Numbered from the stretch's first letter, positions 1-8,966 are shown. The stretch is DNA of 64,000 nucleotides from Paraburkholderia metrosideri (GCF_904848625.1 NZ_CAJHCP010000009.1:248001-312000), one strand, 5' to 3'. The notes: generated by a model not told the origin, from the letters alone. Made by a program: numbers and translations.

Positions 1-125
1 TAAGGCTCGCCCAATGCTTCGGGTATCGCAGCCGCGACGCCTGTCGCGAGAAACGCGACCACATTGAGTTTTTGCCAGACCGCGAGATCGTCCCGCACGA
101 TCAGGGCCACTTTGGTATCGAACAT
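1..125 (-). CDS. DUF2000 family protein (N-terminal fragment, runs off left edge)
   Basis: Only the first 41 codons are inside the window. The peptide begins MFDTKVALIVRDDLAVWQKL and continues with a hydrophobic NVVAFLATGVA stretch and a GEP motif, which is the usual start of DUF2000 proteins (about 135-140 aa, PTH2-like fold, function unknown). The ATG at 125 follows a GGAG ribosome site. It lies 44 bases downstream of the AraC-type regulator on the same strand, so the two are probably co-transcribed; an AraC/DUF2000 pair is a common arrangement. Confidence 0.75.
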   Translation of the reverse strand, partial: MFDTKVALIVRDDLAVWQKLNVVAFLATGVAAAIPEALGEP

Positions 126-169
126 GATTGCTCCTCGTTGAGCCGCTCATGATCGACGAATCGAACCGA

Positions 170-1027
170 TCAGTCTGGAACGTTTGTGCACATGCGCCGG
201 TAGGCCGCCGGTGTCATCCGGTAGGCACGGCGAAACCAGCGGCCAAGATGGCTCTGATCGGCAAATCCGACCTCCGCGGCGACTTGCGCGGGCGTGCGGC
301 CGATTGCCAGCAGTCTGCGCGCCGCGCGCAGGCGCAAACGCACCAGATACGCATGTGGCGACGTGCCGAACGTGCGCTGGAACAGGCGGGTCAGCCGAAA
401 CCGGTCGATGCCGGCCATATCGGCAAGCTCGTCGAGCCCCATGTTGCCGTCCATCTGCTCGTGCAGCAGGTCGCGCACGCGGGCGATGGCCGGCGGCGCG
501 GCAAGCTCGCTCGCCAACGGCGGATTGCGTAACTGGCCACCGAGTTGCGTCAGCAGACGGTCGAGCGTCTGGTCGCGCGCGAGCCTGCCTTCGTCATCGT
601 AGATGGCTAAAAACGCCTGCCGGATTGCATCGACCAGGCTGCGGTCGTCGACGAGCGTGTGGCCGAAGGCCGCTTCGACGCCGCCCAGCCCCGCTATGTT
701 GAGCCGACGCGCCGCCCGCTCGACCCACGCTGGCGGCAGATACAGCATCGCGTAAGTGAAGCCGTTCGCGTCGGGTGCGTGACCGTCGTGCAACGCGCCG
801 GGCTCGATCAGGATCGCGCGGCCCGGGACGCTCGTGTGCAGCGACCGGTGACACTGGAAGCGCTGCACTCCCTGCTCTGTGTAGCCGATCAGCATGTCGT
901 CGTGATCGTGTGGATCGTATGCGTGGCCGCTGAAATGCGCGCGCAGGCTTTCGATACCGGTCTCCGGATCGCGCCGCGCGACCAGCCAGTTGTCTGGCTG
1001 GTCGTCGCCTGTCGTCGCACTTGCCAT
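170..1027 (-). CDS. AraC family transcriptional regulator
   Basis: About 285 aa. The N-terminal half is an AraC-type cupin sensor domain with the HxHDD-like metal/ligand motif (HDHDDMLIG) and a proline-rich PGRAILIEPGALHDG strand. The C-terminal 100 residues carry two helix-turn-helix motifs (LDELADMAGIDRFRLTRLF and VAAEVGFADQSHLGRWFRR), the standard AraC DNA-binding module. I chose the ATG at 1027 because GAGGAG lies 10 bases upstream; an in-frame ATG pair at 1048-1051 is the alternative. It sits directly upstream of the DUF2000 gene and probably controls it. The ligand cannot be read from sequence. Confidence 0.85.
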   Translation of the reverse strand: MASATTGDDQPDNWLVARRDPETGIESLRAHFSGHAYDPHDHDDMLIGYTEQGVQRFQCHRSLHTSVPGRAILIEPGALHDGHAPDANGFTYAMLYLPPAWVERAARRLNIAGLGGVEAAFGHTLVDDRSLVDAIRQAFLAIYDDEGRLARDQTLDRLLTQLGGQLRNPPLASELAAPPAIARVRDLLHEQMDGNMGLDELADMAGIDRFRLTRLFQRTFGTSPHAYLVRLRLRAARRLLAIGRTPAQVAAEVGFADQSHLGRWFRRAYRMTPAAYRRMCTNVPD

Positions 1028-1173
1028 AGCTGCTTTGCTCCTCGTCATCACTCAGCGTAACCGGGCAACAGTGTACGTCAGCGGTTGACTGATGATCCGC
1101 GAGGAGGTCGGTCGCATTCGAGACGAAGGCTTGTCGAATGAGATCGCAGGCCACTCCACGTTACCGCGCTCCG

Positions 1174-2898
1174 TCACTGCGTCGCGCAGGTAAAACTCGA
1201 CGCCGTGTTCACATCACCGGAACCGCTATATCGCGGGAACGTCGGGTACTCGCAAAGCGGCCGCGTGCGCCCTGGCACACCCGCCGTATCCGCAACGGTT
1301 TGTGCCGGTGGTGCGACGCCTTTCTCAACCCAGTTTTCCAGCGTCGTGAGTGAATCCCACGACGCATTGAAGACCGAACTGACCGCGTGTCCGTAACCCG
1401 GAATCTCGTAGAAGCGCACGAAATTGGCGACGGTGGACGCGCCCATGGTCGATTGCAGGCGTTGATAGTACTGCTCGGTCGAGCGCGTACTGACGAGCGC
1501 GTCGGACATGCCATGAGCCATCAGGATCTTGCCGCCCTTTGCGTTGAATGCCGACAAATCGGTCTTGTTGACATCCTGCAAGCCAGTCAGTTGGCTGATA
1601 CGCGCCTGCAGACTGCCGGGGTTTTGCGGATCGACGGTCAGCGAGTTGTAGCTGGGGTCACGCGTGACGAAGTAGCGTATCCACTGGTCCCAGAAGACGC
1701 TGAGATAAGGCGCGGTGGTGGGCATGGGCGACGCGGGTTGCGATGTTCCCATCGCGAGGGTCGTGACCGTGGGCTGCAACGCCGACGCGTTGACAATACC
1801 CAGATCCGCGCCATAAATATTGAAACCGGGGTACTGCGTTTCGCCGCTTGCCAGCGAGTAGCTGAACGTGATCGGCGTGTTGTACACGTTGAGCGCTGAA
1901 ATCTGCGCATCCGACAGACAGGTGTCTCCCGTATCCGTGCCGCCAGCACAACGTAACGGCGAGCCGTTGAGCATCGCGGTCGACGGATTGAACGTGGCGT
2001 TGCACGCAGCGACGTTGCTGATCAGACCGTCCGCCACGCCGTCGAGTGTGTCGCAGGTAGCCAGCACGGCGTTGAGCAGGACCTTGCGTTTGGGCTGATC
2101 CAGATAGGCACCTGGGGCCGCCAGCGCGCGCGTGATGCGGCCAAACTGCAAGTCGAGACTGGCGGCTGCCCACGCCGGGTAGAGCACGATCGAGCCGTCC
2201 CAGTCCTGCGGCCAGCGCTGCACGACGGCGAGCGCCTCGCGGCCACCGGACGAGCCGCCCGCGAAGTAGGCGCGCTTTGGCGCCTTCACCGCGTAGCGCG
2301 CGTCGATCAGAAAGACCGCGACGTCGCGGGTCTTCTTCAGTGCATCGCCGTCGAAGTTGTTGATGGCTTCGTCGTTCACGCCGAACGAGCCGTCCTCGCT
2401 ACCCAGCGCGTTCGCTTGATGTCCAGAGTCGCTGGCGAAAGTCGCATAGCCGCGTCCGAGCGGCGTGAGTTGTGCCGTGGGACCGGCAGGTACGTTGCCG
2501 GTCGGCGCCGGGATCGTGCCGTCGTAACCGCCGCCGCCGAACATCATGATTTTGTTGTTCCAGGCGGTGGGCATCGCAATCTGAAACTCGATTTGCGGCG
2601 CGCTTGTATCGACGGGATTGATCGCGCCGCTCACGAGGCAATATTCGCCGACCGCCTGCGCGCCCGTGCCCGACGCGGGCATGGTCGTGGCTGCCGTGAC
2701 GGTTGCGCCAGTTGTCGGTAAGCCGATCGACGCCGCCGGCACTGTCTTGCCGACGAGTTGGGTGCAGGTGAGCGGTGCCGCCGTGGGTGCATTGAGGCTG
2801 TCGCCGCAACCGCTTAACGAGAGTGCGGTAAGCACGGGGGCGACGATTAACGAGGACCCAATGAAGCCGGGGTGTCGGACGGTACGCTGCATTTGCAT
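1174..2898 (-). CDS. Tannase/feruloyl esterase family lipoprotein lacking the usual cysteine pair
   Basis: 574 aa. The N-terminus is a lipoprotein signal with lipobox LSGC (Cys31), so the mature protein is probably anchored to the outer membrane. The alpha/beta hydrolase core has the nucleophile elbow GGSSGGREAL (Ser217), an acidic region HGMSDALVS and a C-terminal PGYGHA with the catalytic His, matching the tannase/feruloyl esterase family (PF07519) that hydrolyses gallate or hydroxycinnamate esters of plant origin. In most members a Cys precedes the catalytic Ser and another follows the His (CS-D-HC motif); here these positions are Ser216 and Ala, so the active-site disulfide is missing. 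Substrate is unknown. Monocistronic. Confidence 0.8.
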   Translation of the reverse strand: MQMQRTVRHPGFIGSSLIVAPVLTALSLSGCGDSLNAPTAAPLTCTQLVGKTVPAASIGLPTTGATVTAATTMPASGTGAQAVGEYCLVSGAINPVDTSAPQIEFQIAMPTAWNNKIMMFGGGGYDGTIPAPTGNVPAGPTAQLTPLGRGYATFASDSGHQANALGSEDGSFGVNDEAINNFDGDALKKTRDVAVFLIDARYAVKAPKRAYFAGGSSGGREALAVVQRWPQDWDGSIVLYPAWAAASLDLQFGRITRALAAPGAYLDQPKRKVLLNAVLATCDTLDGVADGLISNVAACNATFNPSTAMLNGSPLRCAGGTDTGDTCLSDAQISALNVYNTPITFSYSLASGETQYPGFNIYGADLGIVNASALQPTVTTLAMGTSQPASPMPTTAPYLSVFWDQWIRYFVTRDPSYNSLTVDPQNPGSLQARISQLTGLQDVNKTDLSAFNAKGGKILMAHGMSDALVSTRSTEQYYQRLQSTMGASTVANFVRFYEIPGYGHAVSSVFNASWDSLTTLENWVEKGVAPPAQTVADTAGVPGRTRPLCEYPTFPRYSGSGDVNTASSFTCATQ

Positions 2899-3243
2899 GG
2901 CCTGTCTCCGATAGTTGGATTAGTGCGTCCGCGCTATCCGTCTATATCGTGAAAACCTCGGCGAGGGCGCTTTGCAAATCTCGTATTACTTAGCGTTCCT
3001 GTCAATAGATCTTCGGCAATCCTCGCGACTGATTCAATGCTATGAGGGTAACCACGGTCCGCTGGCGGCAAGGTTTGCCGCGTGCATGCGGTCACCCGGC
3101 AAGCGTTGCCGATCCGTCACGCGAAGCAGCGGCGTCGATCACCACGCCGGTGCATGGCTGTTGCGGTGGAAGTCGCGGTTTCCACGAGCCGCTCACGCGT
3201 TCCCCGCTTCGAACACCGCGTCAGCCGAAGCGGGCAGCATCAG
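2899..3243. other. Intergenic region upstream of the tannase gene
   Basis: 345 bases between the tannase start and the end of the stress-protein gene. It must hold the leftward tannase promoter and any terminator for the stress gene. I see no convincing hairpin, small gene or operator in it. Confidence 0.5.
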
Positions 3244-3750
3244 TCATTCCGCAAAAACCGCCTCCTTGAGAAAAGAGCGCTTCGCACCGCGCCCCGTCGA
3301 ACTAACTGCCACGCTGTCAGCAGCGATCTGCGTCGGCTTGCCGGAACAGCGCATCACTTCCGAAGCCACGTCCTCCGTCAACCAGTGCCGCAGGAACGAA
3401 CCGCGAGCGCCGAGAAGAATCATGTCGGCACCGGTTTCGTCGGCCACGGCAGCGATTGCGCTGCCCATCGTCATGCCGGACATCGGCAGCGTCACCATGC
3501 GAACTTCCGCGACCCGCACCCGTCCGTCCAGCTGATTCCAGATCTGCGTGATGAATTTGCGTCCGTGTGCTTCCATCGCGTCGACGATCAGACCGGAGTT
3601 GCAATCGGCGGCGCCCAAATAGCAGGGCGTCGGATCGACCACATGCAGCGCGACGACTTGCGCATCGTATTTTTGTGCGATTTCGATGGCCGATGCCAGA
3701 ACGGTATCGGCGGAACGTGCACTGACTGCGACGAGAATCCTGGTGAACAT
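3244..3750 (-). CDS. Universal stress protein (UspA family) with degenerate ATP site
   Basis: 168 aa, one Usp domain over nearly the whole length: MFTRILVAVSARSAD at the N-terminus, ALHVVDP in the middle and ADMILLGARG near the C-terminus. ATP-binding members have an Asp after the first strand and a G-x2-G-x9-G-[ST] signature. Here the Asp position is Ser and GARG is followed after nine residues by Asp-Val instead of Gly-Ser/Thr, so nucleotide binding is doubtful. Start ATG at 3750. Single gene, cytoplasmic, likely stress-induced; no partner can be assigned. Confidence 0.85.
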   Translation of the reverse strand: MFTRILVAVSARSADTVLASAIEIAQKYDAQVVALHVVDPTPCYLGAADCNSGLIVDAMEAHGRKFITQIWNQLDGRVRVAEVRMVTLPMSGMTMGSAIAAVADETGADMILLGARGSFLRHWLTEDVASEVMRCSGKPTQIAADSVAVSSTGRGAKRSFLKEAVFAE

Positions 3751-3850
3751 TCTGGGTGCCTCATGGAATGGGAAAGTGAGTCACGGCAGCAGCGTCGTTC
3801 GCTGTGGGTGATCCATGGCTGTATCTTCACTGGCTAAAGTGAGCAAAGAA

Positions 3851-3869
3851 TTAGCACCGATAGTGCTAA
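3851..3869 (-). terminator. Short hairpin overlapping the stop of the glycine-zipper gene
   Basis: TTAGCAC and GTGCTAA form a perfect 7-bp stem with a 5-base loop; on the minus strand it is followed by TTCTTT. It covers the stop codon of the gene ending at 3866. A modest terminator candidate. Confidence 0.4.
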
Positions 3870-4423
3870 TAACCCCAGTAGCCGTAACGGCGTGGATAGC
3901 CATAGACGACCGGGCCCGGCACGTAAGCGACGGGCGGCGCGGCGTAGACAGGCGCTGTGCTATAGACGGCCGGCTGGGAAATGCTGTTGCCCTTCGAGGC
4001 CATGCATTGCGAGTAGGCCGCGTCGTATTGCGCCTGCAGACCGGCGGAACTGGCTTGGGCGTGGTTCGCGCCTAACGCGCTGCCCAGCAGCAAGCCTGCG
4101 CCCGCGCCGATTGCGGCGCCGACGCCAGCGTCGCCGGCCGCCGCGCCGAGCAGCGCACCGGCAGCGGCTCCGCCCACGGTTCCGACCGCGGTGCTGCCGA
4201 CGCCGTCGGGCAGCGCGCCCTGTGCGGGTGTGGCGGCATTATCCTCACGGAACGCGTAGTTCCGGCATGCATAGTCTTCCTGCTGGAATACGCTGATCGG
4301 TTTGCCGGCTGGCGGCAATGCGACGACAGACGGCCCGGTAGGCGGCATGACGGCGCAGCCGCCAAGCGCGACGGCAATCAAACCTGCGGGCAGGGCCAGA
4401 CGGGTGATGTTCAGGAGTTTCAT
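3866..4423 (-). CDS. Glycine-zipper outer-membrane lipoprotein
   Basis: 185 aa. A lipoprotein signal ends with ALGGCAV, so Cys is the likely lipidated residue. Next come a short soluble part with two cysteines, a long glycine-zipper segment rich in GxxxG (GGAAAGALLGAAAG and GAGAGLLLGSALG), and a Tyr/Pro-rich tail (PVYAAPPVAYVPG...). Such proteins are envelope components of unknown role, often seen in Burkholderiaceae next to stress genes. The ATG at 4423 is preceded by AGAGGAC; the longer frame starting at 4453 lacks a ribosome site. It lies in a leftward group of small envelope genes (4.5-5.9 kb). Confidence 0.75.
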   Translation of the reverse strand: MKLLNITRLALPAGLIAVALGGCAVMPPTGPSVVALPPAGKPISVFQQEDYACRNYAFREDNAATPAQGALPDGVGSTAVGTVGGAAAGALLGAAAGDAGVGAAIGAGAGLLLGSALGANHAQASSAGLQAQYDAAYSQCMASKGNSISQPAVYSTAPVYAAPPVAYVPGPVVYGYPRRYGYWGY

Positions 4424-4536
4424 GGTGGTCGTCCTCTGATTCGATGACGCCATCCTGAACGCTCAAAGTTAGCGTTGAATTAGCTTGCCGCCGATGAGCG
4501 CGGCATAGGCATGCCTCTGCTCGAACAGCACCGGCA

Positions 4537-4701
4537 CTATCGCAGTTTGCGCCGTGCCGAATACGCGCAATACGCGCCGAGCACGAACGCACCTAAGGCC
4601 GCCATCGGCAGCGCGAGCACGAGAAATACCGCGCCGGTTCCAATCGACACCCACGCGACGAACGAAGATTTGCTGCGGATAACGAGCGCCCGTCGAATCA
4701 T
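4537..4701 (-). CDS. Small membrane protein, function unknown
   Basis: 54 aa from the ATG at 4701, which has a strong GGGGAGG ribosome site 4 bases upstream (the frame is open further upstream but without such a site). The sequence is a short basic start (MIRRALVIRSKSS), one or two hydrophobic segments (VSIGTGAVFLVLALPMAAL and FVLGAYCAY) and a basic tail ARRKLR, so an inner-membrane protein with a cytoplasmic C-terminus is likely. No family recognised. It is the middle of a same-strand run of envelope genes. Confidence 0.55.
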   Translation of the reverse strand: MIRRALVIRSKSSFVAWVSIGTGAVFLVLALPMAALGAFVLGAYCAYSARRKLR

Positions 4702-4822
4702 GACGCCTCCCCTAAATTGGCGCGGTGCGGGCATCACGCTCTTGGCGACGAAGGTGATGGTGACCGCGATCGTGTCCGCCGGATGGCAAGGTCTATCGGG
4801 CGGTCCACTGCGCGCCGTCGGT

Positions 4823-4897
4823 CTAATGCCAGAACAGCGCGATCAGGATGATGATCGGAATCGGCACGCCCAGCAGATAAAGAAGAATGGAACGCAT
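4823..4897 (-). CDS. 24-residue hydrophobic peptide gene
   Basis: A complete mini-gene: AGGGGGA ribosome site, ATG at 4897 and a TAG stop. The peptide is almost wholly hydrophobic: MRSILLYLLG, then VPIPIIILIALFWH. It would form a single membrane-spanning helix with two prolines in the centre. From memory, similar tiny PIPIIIL-type peptides are annotated as hypothetical proteins in proteobacteria. It sits between two membrane-protein genes on the same strand, 36 bases downstream of the next gene upstream. The ribosome site and composition argue that it is translated; the function is unknown. Confidence 0.55.
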   Translation of the reverse strand: MRSILLYLLGVPIPIIILIALFWH

Positions 4898-4933
4898 GAT
4901 TAATCCCCCTAGGAAAGTGAACCGAAGTTCCTG

Positions 4934-5869
4934 TTAAAGCTGGCGTACCCGACCGCCATGAGTCGCCATCAGACTCGCGGAAAACGCGCCCATCAGCAGC
5001 GAGATGAAGAGCCACAACGATGCGCCTATCGTGACTTTGCGCGCCTTGTCGGCGGCGTCTTTCGCAGCGGCGTTGAGCGCGGTTATTTTCTGCAATAGAC
5101 GCGTATAGGTAGTGACGACCCGGGCCTGCGCGGCATCTGGCGCAAGGCCGGTACGCTGCGCGACGAGCTGGCTGAGATAGGCGGTATCTTCCGCAGACAA
5201 CGGGTCGCCCGTTGCCGCACTGTTGAGGAGGATGCGCGCGGTTTCAGCACGCGGTACCGCGTTACGCCCCGGGGCTTCTGCGGTGGCTGCAGCAGGAACA
5301 CCGGCGGGCATACGGAACAGGGAATCGACGAAATAGCCGAGCGGCCATGTATTCATCTCGGCGGGTGCGTTGCCACGCTGCATCGTCTCCATCGTGATCG
5401 CGCCACCCGTCGACGCTGTGAGTGCCGCAGCCTGTGCGCCTGTTCGCACGATGCCGGAAACAGCCGACGTCAATATCGCCGCCGTCAGAAGCGTGGCCAC
5501 GGCCCAACTCAGGAAGCCGTGAGCGGTGTCGCGAAAGTGCATTTCATCGACGTCGACGGCGAGCCAGCGGCGGCGGAGCCGACCCGCCAGATAGCCGCCC
5601 AGCCCCGAGGTAAGGATCGACGTGACGCATACCCACAGCACGGCGGAAAAGCCGAATGCTTTCGCGTTCGACGTACCCGACGACCACGGCGAAATCGCCG
5701 TCAAGCCTAGCCCGGTACCCAAGGTCAACAGGATGAGCGCGAACGCAGCCGCGCCGATGCCGCCCGCAAACACGGCTCCCCAGGACACCACGCCTTCGTG
5801 GCGGTGCGCGAACGTGACGGGATCGTTTGCCGCCAGCGTGTAATCCGCCGGATATTTTGTCTGGTCCAT
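4934..5869 (-). CDS. Polytopic membrane protein of unknown function
   Basis: 311 aa from the ATG at 5869 (GGAGGCT upstream). After a soluble start with HRHEGVVSWGAVFAG, four hydrophobic segments are visible: GGIGAAAFALILLTLGTGLG, AVLWVCVTSILTSGLGGYLAG, SWAVATLLTAAILTSAVSGI and, at the C-terminus, SLWLFISLLMGAFSASLMA. A periplasmic or cytoplasmic region of about 130 residues lies between the third and fourth. The VSWGAVFAG...GLGxYLAGRLR layout is seen in uncharacterised proteins of Burkholderia and rhizobia. It heads the leftward group with the two small membrane genes and the glycine-zipper lipoprotein. Confidence 0.7.
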   Translation of the reverse strand: MDQTKYPADYTLAANDPVTFAHRHEGVVSWGAVFAGGIGAAAFALILLTLGTGLGLTAISPWSSGTSNAKAFGFSAVLWVCVTSILTSGLGGYLAGRLRRRWLAVDVDEMHFRDTAHGFLSWAVATLLTAAILTSAVSGIVRTGAQAAALTASTGGAITMETMQRGNAPAEMNTWPLGYFVDSLFRMPAGVPAAATAEAPGRNAVPRAETARILLNSAATGDPLSAEDTAYLSQLVAQRTGLAPDAAQARVVTTYTRLLQKITALNAAAKDAADKARKVTIGASLWLFISLLMGAFSASLMATHGGRVRQL

Positions 5870-6077
5870 TGACAGCCTCCATGTACTTATCGACGCCGAC
5901 ATGCCTGTTACGTCGGCACATTCGGTCTGATCGCGACGCGGCGCGAGATGGAACGCTGGTACCCACGCATTTTTTGTGCCGCAGAGGAGGAGGGATTGGC
6001 ACGTGCCAGGTATGGCGGGGAGACGCCGGCTGACTAGTTCGTCCGGGCGAGGGCGCTGTTCAGCAGTGACCTGACGT

Positions 6078-7007
6078 TCAGAGCGGCACCTGCTGCCGGC
6101 AAACCGATAGCACGAGTTGCCGTAGCCAACGATGAACCGGATCGACCTCCAGACGCGGATGCCACATCTGCGACACGGTAATTCCTCCCGTCGCTACAGG
6201 AAGCTCGAACGCGTAAGTGGCGATGCCTGCTGCATCGCGTGGAAGTTCGGTTTGATTGCGCAGAAAAGAAGCGGGCACGAGGGCGATCAGATCCGACGTG
6301 CGAGCCACGGCGAGCGCGGTGGGAAAGCTTGGCACCACCGCCACGATGGTTCGTTCTAAACCGAGCGCGGCCAATGCTTGATCGACGGGGCCACTCATGT
6401 GTCCGTGACGCGACGCGACGACATGCCCAAACGCGACGTATCGTTCAACGGTGACGTCGCCGTCGAGTTCAAGCGGGTGTCCCTTTCGGACGAGGCCCAC
6501 GAAGCGGTCCCGGAACAATGCCTGCACTCGCACCTCGGGACCCATGTCGCTTAATACGCCAATCTCAAGATCAGCCGAACCGTCGCGCAAATGGGCCGCG
6601 GTCTTGTTGAGCTTCGGCGCGAAGCACAGACATACGTGCGGTGCAACCGCCGTTACCGCAGCGATCAGCGGTGAACCGAATGCCTCGACAAAACCATCGT
6701 TGGCGCGAATGGTGAAGGTTCGCCGCAAGGTCGATAAATCGACTTCTTCCTTCGACGGACGCAGCACTGCACGCGCCTCGTGAACCGCGTTTTGTGTCCG
6801 TTCGCGGATTTCCTCGGCATACGGCGTCAGGACCATCTGACGGCCCGCCCGGACCAGCAACGGATCGCCGGTGGCGGCGCGAAGCCGGCTGAGCGTTCTG
6901 CTCATGGCCGAAGCACTCAGTCCTAGTCGACGGGCCGCGCCTGCGACGCTTCCATCGGCAAGCAGCGGGTCGAGCGCAATCAGCAGATTCAGATCGGGTT
7001 CGGCCAT
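6078..7007 (-). CDS. LysR family transcriptional regulator
   Basis: 309 aa. Winged helix-turn-helix in residues 5-65 (DLNLLIALDPLLADGSVAGA, then ARRLGLSASAMSRTLSRLR) and a periplasmic-binding-protein-like effector domain from about residue 95. It belongs to the NodD/PcpR-like branch, judged by the DLNLL start and the short linker. It is divergent from the SDR gene at 7155 with a 147-base gap, the classic LysR arrangement, and probably controls that gene. Start ATG at 7007. Confidence 0.88.
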   Translation of the reverse strand: MAEPDLNLLIALDPLLADGSVAGAARRLGLSASAMSRTLSRLRAATGDPLLVRAGRQMVLTPYAEEIRERTQNAVHEARAVLRPSKEEVDLSTLRRTFTIRANDGFVEAFGSPLIAAVTAVAPHVCLCFAPKLNKTAAHLRDGSADLEIGVLSDMGPEVRVQALFRDRFVGLVRKGHPLELDGDVTVERYVAFGHVVASRHGHMSGPVDQALAALGLERTIVAVVPSFPTALAVARTSDLIALVPASFLRNQTELPRDAAGIATYAFELPVATGGITVSQMWHPRLEVDPVHRWLRQLVLSVCRQQVPL

Positions 7008-7154
7008 GCCCGGATCGTAACACCGCGCGGCTAGAGAAGGCGTTTGATGCAGGTTACGAGTGCATTTGTTGCGTCTTCCGCCATGTGTGGATCGGCGCTA
7101 CATTGATCTTGGCCAGCGCGGCAGACCGCGCGTAAATTCATAGGAGCAAGGCAG

Positions 7155-7847
7155 ATGCAACCCTCAACCCCGCAGAAAACCGCACTTCTTATCGGCGCAT
7201 CCCGTGGTCTTGGACTGGCAATGGCCGCGGAATACCTCAGACGCGGTTGGCGCGTGATCGCCACCGGTCGGGCCAACTCGACGGACCCACTCCGTCACCT
7301 CGCAGGAACGCTCGAAGTCGAAACCGTCGACATCACAATGCCCGAGCAGGTCGCAGCTTTACGCGCGCGGCTCGCAGGCCGTCAGATCGATCTGCTTTTC
7401 GTGAATGCGGGCGTTAAAAACGACGATCGCGAAACCATAGCCGATGTCTCGACGGACGAATTCATCCGCGTGATGGTGACGAACTCGCTCAGCCCGATGA
7501 GGGTGATCGAGGCGTTTCAGGACCTCGTGCGACCCAATGGAACAATTGGCGTGATGTCGTCGGGGCAGGGGAGTGTCACGAATAACGTCAATGGAAATTA
7601 CGAGGTTTATCGGGGCAGCAAAGCGGCATTGAACATGTTCATGCGGAGTTTCGCGGCGCGCCACGCCGATGATTCGCGAACCCTGTTGCTGATGGCGCCG
7701 GGTTGGGTACGCACGGAGATGGGCGGCCCTGGAGCGCGTCTGACTATCGAAGAAAGCATTCCGAACCTGGTGAATACGATCGGCGCGTACGAGGGGCGCT
7801 CCGGTCTGCATTACCTGGATTATCTCGGCCGGGTTGTGCCGTGGTGA
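7155..7847 (+). CDS. Short-chain dehydrogenase/reductase (CsgA-like)
   Basis: 230 aa, slightly short for the classical SDR family. Rossmann NAD(P) motif LLIGASRGLG (residues 11-20), the NAG motif (LLFVNAGVKN), catalytic Ser (MSSGQGS) and the YRGSK catalytic Tyr-Lys pair are all present. The overall layout resembles the C-factor/CsgA-like SDRs. RBS AGGAGC lies upstream of the ATG. Probably controlled by the divergent LysR regulator. Substrate unknown. Confidence 0.85.
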   Translation: MQPSTPQKTALLIGASRGLGLAMAAEYLRRGWRVIATGRANSTDPLRHLAGTLEVETVDITMPEQVAALRARLAGRQIDLLFVNAGVKNDDRETIADVSTDEFIRVMVTNSLSPMRVIEAFQDLVRPNGTIGVMSSGQGSVTNNVNGNYEVYRGSKAALNMFMRSFAARHADDSRTLLLMAPGWVRTEMGGPGARLTIEESIPNLVNTIGAYEGRSGLHYLDYLGRVVPW

Positions 7848-7901
7848 GCGGCGGCGTTGCCAGGCGATGGGCACGCTCCGGGTGAAGCAAGCCCTTCGCG
7901 C

Positions 7902-8966
7902 TTAACCCCGCAGATGATTCTTGCGAGGCTCAGGCTTCGTTCTGACTGACCTGCCCAGTGTTGCGGACGGCAATTCTCCAAACTGTTGAAAATAATCCTG
8001 CGAAAATCGGGCGAAATGAAAGAAGCCCCAACGCATGGCGATGACGGCGACGGTGGTGCTAGTGCCGTATGCCGCTTTCAGGTCGCGCCGCGCGCAATTG
8101 AGCCGTCGCATTCTTAAGTAGGCAAGCGGTGAGACGCCATAAATCTGCAGGAAGCTGCGCTGAAGCGAAGCGCGACTCACGCCCAGTTCGTCACATAAGC
8201 GCATGACCGTCAACGGTTCGTTGACGCTGCTCTCTATCAAAGACTGCGCGGCCTGGGTGATCCTGTGTGCGTTAAGCAATGGCATTCGCGTGGAGCGGGC
8301 AGTCGAGTCGAGCAGCACGCCGAGAATGCGTTCCAGCACGACCTGGTCCAGATAAGCGCGATCGATCGACGCAAACAGATCGGCAACTGGCGAATGCTGA
8401 ATCGACATCAAGGTCTCAGCCATGTCGTCGAGATAGCTGGGATCGAGGCCATCCAGAAACAGCATCTGCCGGCCGCTTCCCGGCAGGTCATAGCCCAATG
8501 TGTCGGCCGCCTGTAAAAACCGCTCCTGACGGATCCGGAAAAACACGATCTCGCTGGGCGGTAGAAGAACTTCGTAACTCTTATTGCCTGGCATATAGCC
8601 GACACTTCGTGTCGAAAGCGCGTCGAGTCCGCAGCGCCCTTGCCCGGAGATTGAGCGGATCAGGCTGACCGTGCAGTAATCAGGAGGAAAGTACTGCCGC
8701 TTCAATACCGTGCGATTTTGCCGCTCGGTCGCGACGAGCGTGTCCTGAATGCCGAGTTGTTGAAACCGGCCGGAAAATGCGCCGCCGTCAATCTGGTCGT
8801 ATTCGATGGACATCCATCGCCGCTGGATGCTTGCGGCATCGTCCGCATCTACTGTCACGAGATCCAGCCACGAGGGCTGGCCAGTGGCGCCGGTTGCGTG
8901 TTGAGTTAATGCGTGTTGGGCGACCGGATCGCGTCGAGCCGACGCATTCATTGTTCTGTCTGGCAT
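7902..8966 (-). CDS. AraC family transcriptional regulator
   Basis: About 354 aa. The C-terminal AraC DNA-binding module is clear: LTVMRLCDELGVSRASLQRS, then a second HTH VAVIAMRWGFFHFARFSQDYF and SATLGRS. The N-terminal 230 residues are a sensor domain of the type found in EutR/AndR-like regulators (YDQIDGGAFSGRFQQL). Start is uncertain: ATGs at 8966 and 8951 are possible and a TTG lies at 9005; none has a strong ribosome site. It is divergent from prlC and separated from it by about 340 bases. The target is unknown. Confidence 0.82.
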   Translation of the reverse strand: MPDRTMNASARRDPVAQHALTQHATGATGQPSWLDLVTVDADDAASIQRRWMSIEYDQIDGGAFSGRFQQLGIQDTLVATERQNRTVLKRQYFPPDYCTVSLIRSISGQGRCGLDALSTRSVGYMPGNKSYEVLLPPSEIVFFRIRQERFLQAADTLGYDLPGSGRQMLFLDGLDPSYLDDMAETLMSIQHSPVADLFASIDRAYLDQVVLERILGVLLDSTARSTRMPLLNAHRITQAAQSLIESSVNEPLTVMRLCDELGVSRASLQRSFLQIYGVSPLAYLRMRRLNCARRDLKAAYGTSTTVAVIAMRWGFFHFARFSQDYFQQFGELPSATLGRSVRTKPEPRKNHLRG

